Positions 12,017 through 20,247 of a DNA stretch of 64,000 nucleotides are shown one piece after another. The translations under genes were made by a program, and so were the position numbers. The notes beneath the pieces were generated by a model. It was not told the DNA's origin. It saw nothing but the letters and a program-made list of their open reading frames with translations, and did no database searches. The stretch is taken from the NCBI RefSeq assembly GCF_000010725.1, contig NC_013854.1, positions 3,129,001-3,193,000 of the forward strand. The letters run 5' to 3'. Numbering within the stretch: the first letter of the stretch is position 1; every line of letters starts with the position of its first letter. Source of the DNA: Azospirillum sp. B510 (GTDB lineage Bacteria; Pseudomonadota; Alphaproteobacteria; Azospirillales; Azospirillaceae).

Positions 12017-13840
12017 ATGGGCAAGCGCCGCAGCGCCGACAGGACCGTCTCCGATCCGGCGACCCTTGCCTTCCGGGACGGTGTCGCCCTCCTGGCCGGG
12101 CATCCGCTGACCGCGCCGCTTCTGCATGCCGCCCACCTCATCCGCAGCAAGGATCGACCCTGGCCCTATGGCGCCGCCGCTTGGTGCGTCGTCACCCCGG
12201 CGGGCGACATCGTCTGCAACCCGGCCCGGCGCGGCACCCCGCAGGAGTGGGCGCGGGCGGTGGCGCATGCCCTGCTGCATCTTGGCATGGAGCATTTCCA
12301 GGACAAGGCGAATCCCCGGCTGTGGAACGCCGCCTGCGATGTGGTGGTCTGCCGCCTGCTCGACGGCTTCGGAATTTTCGCCGACGTCGCTGGCGATGCC
12401 GCCGGTGAAACCGTCGATCCGACCCTCATCCCCGATGCCGGCGAGGCGGAGCTTTACGGCTGGATGGTCGCCCACGGCTGCCCGGACAGTGTATGGGCGC
12501 TCGGCACCGCCGGACCGCATCCCGACATGGTCGATGCGCCGGTGGAGCGCTGGCGCGGCAAGATCCGCTGGGCCGACCTCTTCGTCGACGGCATGCGGGA
12601 GGCGGTCCGGCGCGCGGTGGCGGTGGCCGGCGGGCGCATCCTGCGGTTGGACGCCAAGACCGAACAGGTCAGCGCCGCCGAGGAGGCGCGGCGCTGGTTC
12701 ATCGACCGCTTCCCGCTGCTGGGCGCCATCGCCGCCGCCTTCCGCATCATCGAGGATCCGGTGGCCTGCCGCTCGCTCGACGTGTCGGTGGCCGCCGTCA
12801 GCGACATGGCCGGCGAGATCTATGTGAATCCCGCCCACGGGCTGTCCCCCGACGAGCTGCGCTTCGTCATGGCGCATGAGTTGCTGCATGCGGCCCTGCG
12901 CCATCTCGCACGGCGGCGCGGGCGCGACGCCTTCCTGTGGAACGTCGCCTGCGACTACGTCGTCAATGGCTGGCTGCTGGAAATGGCGGTCGGCGCGATG
13001 CCCGCCGGCCTGCTGCACGATCCGCAACTGAAGGGGATGTCTGCCGAGACCGTCTATGACCGGCTGTGCGGCGACCTGCGGCGGGCGCGCAAGCTCGCCA
13101 CCCTGCGCGGCGCCGGGCTGTGCGACATGCTGGAGGAGCGCCGGGGCGGGCCGCCGCCCGGCTCCGGCGACTGGACCGACCTCGACGCCTTCTACCGCCG
13201 CGCGCTGATGGACGGGCTGGAACTGCATCGCGAGCGCGGGCGCGGCACCATCCCCGCCGGCCTGATCGAGGAGATCCGGGCGCTGGCCCATCCCCCGCTG
13301 GAGTGGGACGTCGAGCTTGGCCGCTGGTTCGACGAGCGCTTCTCCCCGATCGAGACGGTGCGCAGCTTCGCCCGGCCCAGCCGCCGTCAGGCCGGCACGC
13401 CGGACATCCCGCGCCCCAGCCGGCGCCCGGCCTTCGGCACGGTGGAGGATCGCACCTTCGGCGTCCTGCTCGACAGTTCGGGGTCGATGGACCGCATCCT
13501 GCTGGGCACGGCGCTGGGCGCCATCGCCAGCTACGCCACCGCCAAGGACGTGCGTCATGTCCGGGTGGTGTTCTGCGACGCCGCCGCCTACGACCAGGGC
13601 TATCTCGACGTGGTGGAGATCGCCAGCCGCCTGACGGTGCGCGGACGCGGCGGCACCGTGCTGCAACCCGGCATCGACCTGCTGGAGGATGCCGAGGATT
13701 TCCCCAAGGACGCCCCGCTGCTGGTCATCACCGATGGGGAATGCGACAGGCTGACCATCCGCCGCGACCACGCCCTGCTGATCCCGGCCGGCAGACCCCT
13801 GCCCTTCGCGCCGCGGGGGCCGGTGTTCAGGGTGAGGTAA
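12017..13840 (+). CDS. Metallopeptidase-like protein with C-terminal VWA domain
   Basis: This 607-residue protein resembles the DUF2201 / VWA-like metallopeptidase family. The start at 12017 follows the ATPase stop by 7 bp. Two metallopeptidase-like modules are visible: a degenerate one (AHALLHLGMEH, about residue 84) and one with an intact zinc motif (MAHELLHAALRH, HExxH with a third His, about 285-296), each followed by an NxACD-type segment. The C-terminal VWA-like domain begins at FGVLLDSSGSMDR with a MIDAS-type DxSxS (about 486-490). It pairs with the MoxR ATPase. The biological role is not established. Confidence 0.82.
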   Translation: MGKRRSADRTVSDPATLAFRDGVALLAGHPLTAPLLHAAHLIRSKDRPWPYGAAAWCVVTPAGDIVCNPARRGTPQEWARAVAHALLHLGMEHFQDKANPRLWNAACDVVVCRLLDGFGIFADVAGDAAGETVDPTLIPDAGEAELYGWMVAHGCPDSVWALGTAGPHPDMVDAPVERWRGKIRWADLFVDGMREAVRRAVAVAGGRILRLDAKTEQVSAAEEARRWFIDRFPLLGAIAAAFRIIEDPVACRSLDVSVAAVSDMAGEIYVNPAHGLSPDELRFVMAHELLHAALRHLARRRGRDAFLWNVACDYVVNGWLLEMAVGAMPAGLLHDPQLKGMSAETVYDRLCGDLRRARKLATLRGAGLCDMLEERRGGPPPGSGDWTDLDAFYRRALMDGLELHRERGRGTIPAGLIEEIRALAHPPLEWDVELGRWFDERFSPIETVRSFARPSRRQAGTPDIPRPSRRPAFGTVEDRTFGVLLDSSGSMDRILLGTALGAIASYATAKDVRHVRVVFCDAAAYDQGYLDVVEIASRLTVRGRGGTVLQPGIDLLEDAEDFPKDAPLLVITDGECDRLTIRRDHALLIPAGRPLPFAPRGPVFRVR

Positions 13841-13949
13841 AGAGTGAATACCCACTTCCAGGAAAAATGCGTTAATCTCCTCTTCGAGGAAGATTGCGTT
13901 AAGCCAAACTTTCTTATTGTCAGAGAGGTTGAGATTCGCTAGCGTAAGA

Positions 13950-13991
13950 GCGTGATCGGGGGAAATGGTTGCTACGCCACCCCGATCACGC
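13950..13991. repeat. 12-bp perfect inverted repeat, 18-nt loop
   Basis: GCGTGATCGGGG and CCCCGATCACGC pair perfectly around an 18-nt loop, 110 bp downstream of the VWA gene. It could be a terminator-like hairpin (no T run follows) or the first stem of a structured RNA. Confidence 0.7.
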
Positions 13992-14003
13992 ATCACAGGA
14001 GAA

Positions 14004-14097
14004 AGATATGCAAGTCAGAAGAGTCTGATGTCAGCGGGCCTCGCCATTAGGCAGCTAGCCGGCTGCTGCAATGACGCAGGCCCGCTGACGCATATCT
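14004..14097 (+). ncRNA. Candidate structured RNA with nested stems
   Basis: The outer stem AGATATGC/GCATATCT (14004-14011 with 14090-14097) encloses a 5-bp hairpin TCAGA-AGAG-TCTGA (14015-14028) and a 12-bp stem GTCAGCGGGCCT/AGGCCCGCTGAC (14030-14041 with 14078-14089). Inside the latter is a further hairpin GCAGC-TAGCCG-GCTGC (14051-14066). All stems are perfect, and the two long 3' arms abut, which would allow coaxial stacking. It is not a tRNA and matches no family I know. The strand is assumed from the neighbouring genes; an equivalent fold exists on the other strand. Confidence 0.45.
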
Positions 14098-14423
14098 TAC
14101 ACGATTCTCTCAAATAGCACAACATGTCGCAGGTTCGCGAGAACGTTGGCGCTGACCTTTTTAAGGATTGCGGCTGGGGATGATCTGAAACTGGGCACCC
14201 TGTTTCAGGAAGATTGCGTGCTTACATGAGGCCCCAGCCGCGCGCTCAAGTTACCTCAAAAGGCCTCAATGGATCAATAGACTCAAGAAGCCAACAATCA
14301 GGTCAATAACATTTTTTAGACGAACCTGTACAGTCTCGTTCAACTCACAGGCATTTTCTTTGCCTGCATGCCCATACCTACGGATTTCTCATCCGCATAA
14401 TCTTGTTTTTTGGAGAAAAAGAC

Positions 14424-15662
14424 ATGGCTATCACCACGCTCACGCGCATGGTCGCGGAGAATGCCGCCCTGCGCCGTCGCCAGACCCTTCAGCCGGTTGG
14501 CGGCAGGAACGATAAGATCTTCCCCCCAACCTACCCCGGCGAGGGCCGCAACGCTCAGCCGACCCATGTCTATGAGTGGCGCCGCATCGACGGCGACGAT
14601 ATCGCCTGCGTGCTGGTCGACAGCCCACAATCCCAGGTGAACCGGCTGGAAGAGTCCCTGCTCGCAGCCCACCGCGACGGGATGGTGCGCATCCCCCATG
14701 TGGTGGTCGATTTCAAGGACTTCGATCTCGCCGGCCTGTCGGAACTGACCTCGCTCGACGCGCCGCACCGCGTCTATGACGCCATCCTGCGCGACAGCCT
14801 GCTGGGCAACGAGCCCTTCATGGACAGCGCGCTCGGCAAGCGGCTGGCCAAGGCGAAGCCAGAGGATGCCAGCGCGCTGCTGGAAACCTCCCCCAACGCT
14901 CTGCTGTTCGGCTCCTGGCATTCCACCGGCGAGGGCGGCGGGCTGGGGGCCAAGTTCGCCCGCTGCCTGGTGTCGGAGATCGTCGCCATCGGCGTGCCGG
15001 TCGAAGGGGTGAAGAACCAACGCACCGGCGAGATTGAGCCGCGCACCGCCGGACGCCGCACCGGCAGCCGCATCGACCCGCTGGGCGTGCTGCGCAAGGT
15101 CGAGGTGTTCAAGGGTCCGGCCGGCTGGGATATCACGGCCGATGGCGCCGGCAAGAAGTCGAAGAAGGTCCGCCCGTCCGAGATCAACCACGGCAACATC
15201 GCGCCGTCGATCTCCGCCCTCGGCATCACTTGCGACCATCTGGAACAGACGGTGGTGATCAGCTTCGCCGCGCTGCGGCGGCTGCGCTTCGGCTCGCCGG
15301 AGCGGGATGCCGCCGGGCGGGCGCTGCTGGCGGCCCTCGGCCTGCTCGCCATCGTCGAACAGGATGCCCAGGGCTATGCGCTGCGTTCGCGCTGCGATCT
15401 GGTCTGCGACGGCCGGGCGCCGCTGGAGCTGGTCCATCCCGACGGCACCACCACCGCCATCGATCTCGACCGCGAGGGCGCGCGCGCGCTCTACCGCGAT
15501 GCCGTGGCGGCGGCGATCAAGGCCGGTTTCGCCCTGCCCGAGGAGCCGATCCGGCTGGTTCCGCAGGACAAGCTGGTCGCCATCGTCCGCCGCAGCCAGG
15601 AACTCGCCCTGGAAGGCAAGGGCGGCGAGGAGGACGGCGAGGGCGATGGGGCCTCGTCATGA
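14424..15662 (+). CDS. csb1: Cas7 / Csb1, type I-G Cascade backbone subunit
   Basis: This 412-residue protein is of the GSU0053/Csb1 family, the Cas7 RAMP subunit that polymerises along the crRNA in type I-G effector complexes. Recognisable is the conserved GSWHSTGEGGGLGAKFARCL segment (about residues 163-182), followed by SEIVAIGV and the RTGSRIDPLGV segment. ATG at 14424 is preceded by GGAG at suitable spacing. It is the first gene of the effector operon, and its stop overlaps the next start by ATGA. Its frame is intact. Confidence 0.9.
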   Translation: MAITTLTRMVAENAALRRRQTLQPVGGRNDKIFPPTYPGEGRNAQPTHVYEWRRIDGDDIACVLVDSPQSQVNRLEESLLAAHRDGMVRIPHVVVDFKDFDLAGLSELTSLDAPHRVYDAILRDSLLGNEPFMDSALGKRLAKAKPEDASALLETSPNALLFGSWHSTGEGGGLGAKFARCLVSEIVAIGVPVEGVKNQRTGEIEPRTAGRRTGSRIDPLGVLRKVEVFKGPAGWDITADGAGKKSKKVRPSEINHGNIAPSISALGITCDHLEQTVVISFAALRRLRFGSPERDAAGRALLAALGLLAIVEQDAQGYALRSRCDLVCDGRAPLELVHPDGTTTAIDLDREGARALYRDAVAAAIKAGFALPEEPIRLVPQDKLVAIVRRSQELALEGKGGEEDGEGDGASS

Positions 15663-17164
15663 CGGCGACGCCCACCGCTCCAACGGCCACCGCCCCAAAG
15701 TCCCCTGCCCTGGTGCTGGAGATCGACTATCTGCTGGGCGTCGCCTTCGCGGCGTCCGGCCCGGAAGCCGACCAGCCGGACTGGCCGCCCCAGCCGCCGC
15801 GCGTGTTTTCCGCCCTGGTCGCCTCCTGGGCGGCGCGCGGCCAGCGACCGGAGGAAACCGCGGCCCTGAAGTGGCTGGAGGAACAGCGGACGCCGCGCAT
15901 CGTCGCGTCCGGCCACACCACCCGCTCCGCACCCGTCCGTTTCGTTCCGCCCAACGATGCGGAAAGCGGGCGGTCCGGCGACAAGGCGGTCCTGCCGTCG
16001 CTGCGCTCCCGCCAGGCGCGCCGCTTTCCCGCCGCGCGGCCCTTCAACTCCAAGGTCAGCCTGCACTGGCCCGACACCGTCCCCGACGACGGGATGATGG
16101 CGGCGCTGGAGGCGCTGGCGGCCGACACCGCCTATGTCGGCCATTCCACCAGCCTGACCCGCTGCCGCTTCCTGCGTGAGGCGGATGGGCCGCTGCCGGA
16201 AAACGCCCACTGGCCGACCTTGACGATCTATCCGGGACGGCTCGACGAGTTGCGGCGGCTCTATGACGCCAAACAGCGCCCCGGCCCCGGCAATCCGTTC
16301 AAGCCGCCAGCAACCCCGCGCACGGAGACGGCGGGCGTCTTCGCCGACCGCTGGCTGCTGCTGGAGCATGTGGTTTCCAGGACGGGCGATAGCGAGATGC
16401 CCGACCTGCGGGCCGCCGCCCTGGTCGCCAAGAAAATCCACAAGACCCTGCTCAGCGGCTACGGCAAGATCGGCCTAAACAACGAAGCCATCCCGGAGGT
16501 GGTCAGCGGCCACCAGCCCGACCGCGGGCCATCCCGCGCGCCGCACATCGCCATCGTGCCGATGAGCTTCACCGGCTTTCCCCATGCCGATGGCCACGCG
16601 CTCGGCTTCGCCGTCATTCCGCCGCGCGGCAGCGGTCTGTTCGAGGATCCCGATTTCCTGAAAGCGCTGCGGATGGTGGCGCCGGTGGACGAGGACAGCG
16701 AACGCCGGCTGATGCGGCTGGACGGCCTGACCTTCGCCCCCACCTTCGATCCGCCGGAAAGGCGGCGCTCGCTCGACCCCGCACTTTACACCACAGCGGC
16801 GACGACCTTCGCCACCGTGACCCCGATCGTCCTCGACCGCCACCTGAAGGAGCGGGGGGAGGCGCGGCAAATCGAAATCGCCGGCCAGATCGCCGCCGCC
16901 TGCCGCAATGTCGGGTTGCCGGAACCGGCTGAATTGGTGCCCGACAAGCATTCCGCCCTGGAAGGGGCGCCGTCGGCCTATCCCTCCGGCAACGCCCCGG
17001 CCTGGATGCGCTGGAAACTGCCCGACGCGCTCGCCAGCCGCCAGCTGACCCATGCGGTGATCCGTTTTCCCCATGAGGTCCGGGGGCCGGTTCTGCTTGG
17101 CGCCGGTCGCTTCCTCGGCCTGGGCCTTTGCCGCCCGCTGGACAGCAAGGAGGAGCGGTCATGA
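15659..17164 (+). CDS. csb2: Csb2, Cas5-Cas6 fusion of type I-G
   Basis: This 501-residue protein is of the GSU0054/Csb2 family. In type I-G it fuses a Cas5-like part, which caps the crRNA 5' handle, to a Cas6-like crRNA-processing part. The N-terminal RAMP part contains PPQPPRVFSALVASWAARG and TAYVGHSTSLTRCRF. The C-terminus carries the glycine-rich loop GPVLLGAGRFLGLGLCRP typical of Cas6-like RAMPs. It is translationally coupled to csb1 upstream and cas3 downstream by 4-bp ATGA overlaps. The CRISPR repeat hairpin in this locus is its predicted substrate. Confidence 0.9.
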   Translation: MTATPTAPTATAPKSPALVLEIDYLLGVAFAASGPEADQPDWPPQPPRVFSALVASWAARGQRPEETAALKWLEEQRTPRIVASGHTTRSAPVRFVPPNDAESGRSGDKAVLPSLRSRQARRFPAARPFNSKVSLHWPDTVPDDGMMAALEALAADTAYVGHSTSLTRCRFLREADGPLPENAHWPTLTIYPGRLDELRRLYDAKQRPGPGNPFKPPATPRTETAGVFADRWLLLEHVVSRTGDSEMPDLRAAALVAKKIHKTLLSGYGKIGLNNEAIPEVVSGHQPDRGPSRAPHIAIVPMSFTGFPHADGHALGFAVIPPRGSGLFEDPDFLKALRMVAPVDEDSERRLMRLDGLTFAPTFDPPERRRSLDPALYTTAATTFATVTPIVLDRHLKERGEARQIEIAGQIAAACRNVGLPEPAELVPDKHSALEGAPSAYPSGNAPAWMRWKLPDALASRQLTHAVIRFPHEVRGPVLLGAGRFLGLGLCRPLDSKEERS

Positions 17165-20100
17165 CGTCTCTCACCGCCGACCACTTCACCGCCTTCTTCA
17201 CCGAAATCCACGGCCACCCGCCCTTTCCCTGGCAGCGGCGCCTCGCCGCGCAGGTGGCGGCAACCGGCGAATGGCCCGACCAGCTCGCCCTGCCTACCGG
17301 CTTCGGCAAGACGGCGGCCATCGACGTCGCCGTCTTCCATCTGGCGCTGGAGGCCGACCGGGGACCGCAGCGGCGGGCGCCGATGCGCATCGCCTTCGTC
17401 GTCGACCGCCGTCTGGTGGTGGACGATGCCTTCGAGCGGGCGAAGGACATCAAAAAGGCCCTGGTCGAGCCGAAGGGCCCCGTCACCACCCTGGTCGCCG
17501 AGCGGCTGCGCAAGCTGACCGGCGAGACGGACGCGCCGCCGCTGGTGGTCCAGCGCCTGCGCGGCGGCATCCCGCGCGAGGATGGCTGGGCGCGCAGCCC
17601 GGCCCAGCCGACCATCCTGTGTTCCACCGTGGATCAGGTCGGCTCGCGATTGCTGTTCCGCGGCTATGGCGTGTCCGACGCGGCAAAGCCGATCCATGCC
17701 GGGCTGATCGGCGCCGATTGCCTGATCTTGCTCGACGAGGCCCATCTGGCCGAACCGTTCCGGCAGACGCTCCGCCGGATCGCAAGGCACAAGAACGGCG
17801 GCCCTGAGGCCGTCTCGGCACCCTGGCGGGTGGCCCTGCTGTCGGCGACGCCGCGTCCCGAGGAGGGAGCGACGCTGTTCGAACCGGACACGGAGGATGC
17901 CGACAACCCGATCCTCGCCGCCCGCCGAAACGCTCCCAAGCCGGTGCGGCTGATCGCTCCGCCCAAGGGCAAGGCCGAAGCCGTCGAAGAGGAGGACGGC
18001 GACGCCAAGGGGGACGCCGCCGCCGAGTGGCAGCGTGTCGGCTCCCTCGCCGACGCGGTGACGGCCGCCATCGCCGACCTGCGCGCGCAGGGCATCGACC
18101 GCCCGGCGGTGGCCGTCGTGGTCAACCGCATCGCCCGCGCCCGTCAGTTGTTCGAGCGGCTGGAGGCGGAGAACGGCGCCGATGCCGAACCGATCCTGAT
18201 GATCGGCCCGACCCGCGCCCCGGATCGCGAGAAGGCGGTCGAGACTCTCCTCCCGCTGCGCACCCAGCTATGGACGGAGAACGAAGCGCGGGCGCTGGAG
18301 AGCACCACCATCGTCGTCGCCACCCAATGCCTGGAAGCCGGTGCCGACCTTGATTTCGACGGGCTGATCAGCGAGGCGGCACCGCTCGACGCGCTGCGCC
18401 AGCGCTTCGGCCGGCTGAACCGGGCCGGGCGGCCCTTCGTCGCCCACGGCGCGGTGGTCGCTGGAAAGCCGGATCTCTCGACCCGCTACGACGATCCCGT
18501 CTATGGCCGCTCGATCAAGGCGGCGTGGGACTGGCTCTCCGGACGGGCGGCGGGCGGCACCGTCGATTTCGGACCGGCGGCCTTCGATGCGTTGTTGAAG
18601 GAGACTCCACCCCCCGAGACTCCGTCGCCCTATTCGCCGCACGCCGACGCGCCGGTGCTGATGCCGGCCCATCTCGACCTGCTGAGCCAGACCGCGCCGG
18701 TGCCGGCCTGCGATCCCGAGGTCTCGCTCTATCTGCACGGCCCCCGCCGACAGCCCGACGCGGTGTCGGTGATCTGGCGGGCCGACGTCGAGCCGGGCCG
18801 CCCGGACGACGCCGACCTGCGCCGTCTTCTGCTGCTCGTGCCGCCGCGCTCCGGCGAGGCGGTGGAACTGCCGGTGTGGACGGTGCGCCGCTGGCTGACG
18901 ACCGGGGCACGGGAGACCGGCCAGCTGGCCGATCTTCCCGCCACGGAACCGGACGAGTCCGCGCCCCATCGGTCGAACGCCCCGGTGAAGCGGGTCTTCC
19001 GCTGGTCGGGCGACGACGACCGGTCCCGCTGGATAGAGCCATCGGCTCTGCGCGCCGGTGACACCATCCTCGTTCCCGCGCGCTATGGCGGCCTGGACGG
19101 CTTCGGCTGGAACCCCGAGGCAGCCGGCCCCGTTCGCGACGTCGCCGCCGAGGTGGCGAAGCCCTTCGCCGGACGCCGCTTCGCCGTGCGCGTCGCCCCC
19201 GGCCTGCTGCTGCCCGCCCCGGACGGACTCCTCGACAAGGAGGAGCGCCAGGAGCGGGAGGCGGAGGCCGATGCCGCCGCCGCCGGCCTGCGTCAGGCAT
19301 TGGGCGACACGGGCAGCGTCACCGACTGGACACGGGTGCGGGATGCCGTTCTTGCGCTTGGCCTGCCTGAGGAATTGAAAGCGGCGCTGACCCGGCTGGA
19401 CCACGCCAAGGGCCGGCATCGGCGGGTGGAGATGCACCGCGACCTCTATGGCGAGGACGGCGACCAGCCGCGCGGCATCGTCTTCGTCGCGCCGCTGGGC
19501 CTGAAGGACATGACGGCGGAGGACGACAAGGCGGACGGCGGATCGACCGACGACGACATCGCCGGATCGCTGCCCGGCTACGCCCAGCCCCTGGCCGAAC
19601 ACAGCGGAGAGGTGGAGGCGATGGCCACCCATTTCGCCGGCAGCGCCGGGCTGTCGCCGGAGCGCGTTACCGATCTCGCCATCGCCGGCTATCTGCATGA
19701 TCTCGGCAAGATCGATGAGCGCTTTCAGCGCTGGCTGGCCGGCGATCCGCTGGCCGATCCGGACCGCGTGCTGGCGAAATCCGGCCGCAAACTGCCGCGC
19801 GACGCCCGCGAGCGGGCCGGGCTGCCACCCCACTGGCGGCACGAGGCGCTGTCGGTGCGGCTGGCACGGGAAACGCCCCGGCTGGAGGAGGCCATGGATC
19901 CGCAACTCGTCCTGTGGCTGATCGGCACCCATCACGGCCATGGCCGCCCCCTGTTCCCGCACCGTGACGAGAAGGACGCGGAGCAGCGGCCGAATCTGCC
20001 GGCGGCGCTCGGCAATCGGACCAGCTTGGCGCCGGGCCATGGTCCGCAATCGCTGGGCTTCGATCTGGACGGGCTGGACTGGCCCGGCCTGTTCGAAGCG

Positions 20101-20247
20101 CTGAAGGCGAAATACGGCCTGTGGGAGCTGGCCCGGATGGAGGCCATCCTGCGGCTCGCCGACCAGCGCGCCTCGGCGGAGGCCGCCAAACGGAAAGGCG
20201 ATGAGGCCGGCAAGACGGCCGGCAAGACGGAAGGAGACGCGGCATGA
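17161..20247 (+). CDS. cas3: Cas3 helicase-nuclease with C-terminal HD domain
   Basis: This 1028-residue protein unwinds and degrades target DNA after Cascade binding. The superfamily 2 helicase comes first: Walker A LPTGFGKTAAID (about residue 44), DEAH box LILLDEAHLAEPF (about 191), SATPR (about 226) and motif VI QRFGRLNRAGR (about 414). The HD nuclease follows at the C-terminus: AEHSGEVEAMA (about 814), YLHDLGKIDERF (about 844) and GTHHGHGRPLF. Helicase-then-HD order is the reverse of most Cas3 proteins and is characteristic of type I-G. It is coupled by ATGA overlaps on both sides. Confidence 0.93.
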   Translation: MTSLTADHFTAFFTEIHGHPPFPWQRRLAAQVAATGEWPDQLALPTGFGKTAAIDVAVFHLALEADRGPQRRAPMRIAFVVDRRLVVDDAFERAKDIKKALVEPKGPVTTLVAERLRKLTGETDAPPLVVQRLRGGIPREDGWARSPAQPTILCSTVDQVGSRLLFRGYGVSDAAKPIHAGLIGADCLILLDEAHLAEPFRQTLRRIARHKNGGPEAVSAPWRVALLSATPRPEEGATLFEPDTEDADNPILAARRNAPKPVRLIAPPKGKAEAVEEEDGDAKGDAAAEWQRVGSLADAVTAAIADLRAQGIDRPAVAVVVNRIARARQLFERLEAENGADAEPILMIGPTRAPDREKAVETLLPLRTQLWTENEARALESTTIVVATQCLEAGADLDFDGLISEAAPLDALRQRFGRLNRAGRPFVAHGAVVAGKPDLSTRYDDPVYGRSIKAAWDWLSGRAAGGTVDFGPAAFDALLKETPPPETPSPYSPHADAPVLMPAHLDLLSQTAPVPACDPEVSLYLHGPRRQPDAVSVIWRADVEPGRPDDADLRRLLLLVPPRSGEAVELPVWTVRRWLTTGARETGQLADLPATEPDESAPHRSNAPVKRVFRWSGDDDRSRWIEPSALRAGDTILVPARYGGLDGFGWNPEAAGPVRDVAAEVAKPFAGRRFAVRVAPGLLLPAPDGLLDKEERQEREAEADAAAAGLRQALGDTGSVTDWTRVRDAVLALGLPEELKAALTRLDHAKGRHRRVEMHRDLYGEDGDQPRGIVFVAPLGLKDMTAEDDKADGGSTDDDIAGSLPGYAQPLAEHSGEVEAMATHFAGSAGLSPERVTDLAIAGYLHDLGKIDERFQRWLAGDPLADPDRVLAKSGRKLPRDARERAGLPPHWRHEALSVRLARETPRLEEAMDPQLVLWLIGTHHGHGRPLFPHRDEKDAEQRPNLPAALGNRTSLAPGHGPQSLGFDLDGLDWPGLFEALKAKYGLWELARMEAILRLADQRASAEAAKRKGDEAGKTAGKTEGDAA

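Larger units (their letters stand above)
13841..14423. other. Structured non-coding region before cas operon
   Basis: No protein-coding gene is credible in these 583 bp. The region contains a 12-bp perfect inverted repeat (13950-13961 with 13980-13991), a nested multi-stem element (14004-14097), a GTTC-GCGA-GAAC hairpin near 14133, three imperfect direct copies of a TTCCAGGAAAAATGCGTTA-like motif (13856, 13883, 14203), and two pieces resembling the CRISPR repeat end (14220-14233, 14252-14265). It should hold the promoter of the cas operon and possibly a regulatory RNA. Confidence 0.6.

Noticed and set aside
11891..13996. A 701-codon frame opposite the VWA gene
   Set aside because: It is a GC-rich antisense shadow of a well-supported gene family on the + strand.
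14004..14097. Cloverleaf-like fold considered as a tRNA or tmRNA
   Set aside because: The outer stem is 8 bp, there is no TpsiC-type GTTCGA loop or CCA end, and the internal 12-bp stem does not fit any tRNA arm.
14004..14097. The same fold considered as a retron msr-msd
   Set aside because: No reverse transcriptase gene lies nearby and the fold lacks a long msd hairpin.
13841..14423. A mini-CRISPR array in front of csb1
   Set aside because: The two repeat-like pieces are partial (14 nt) and inverted to each other, so they do not make a repeat-spacer-repeat unit. They are kept only as a possible regulatory feature.
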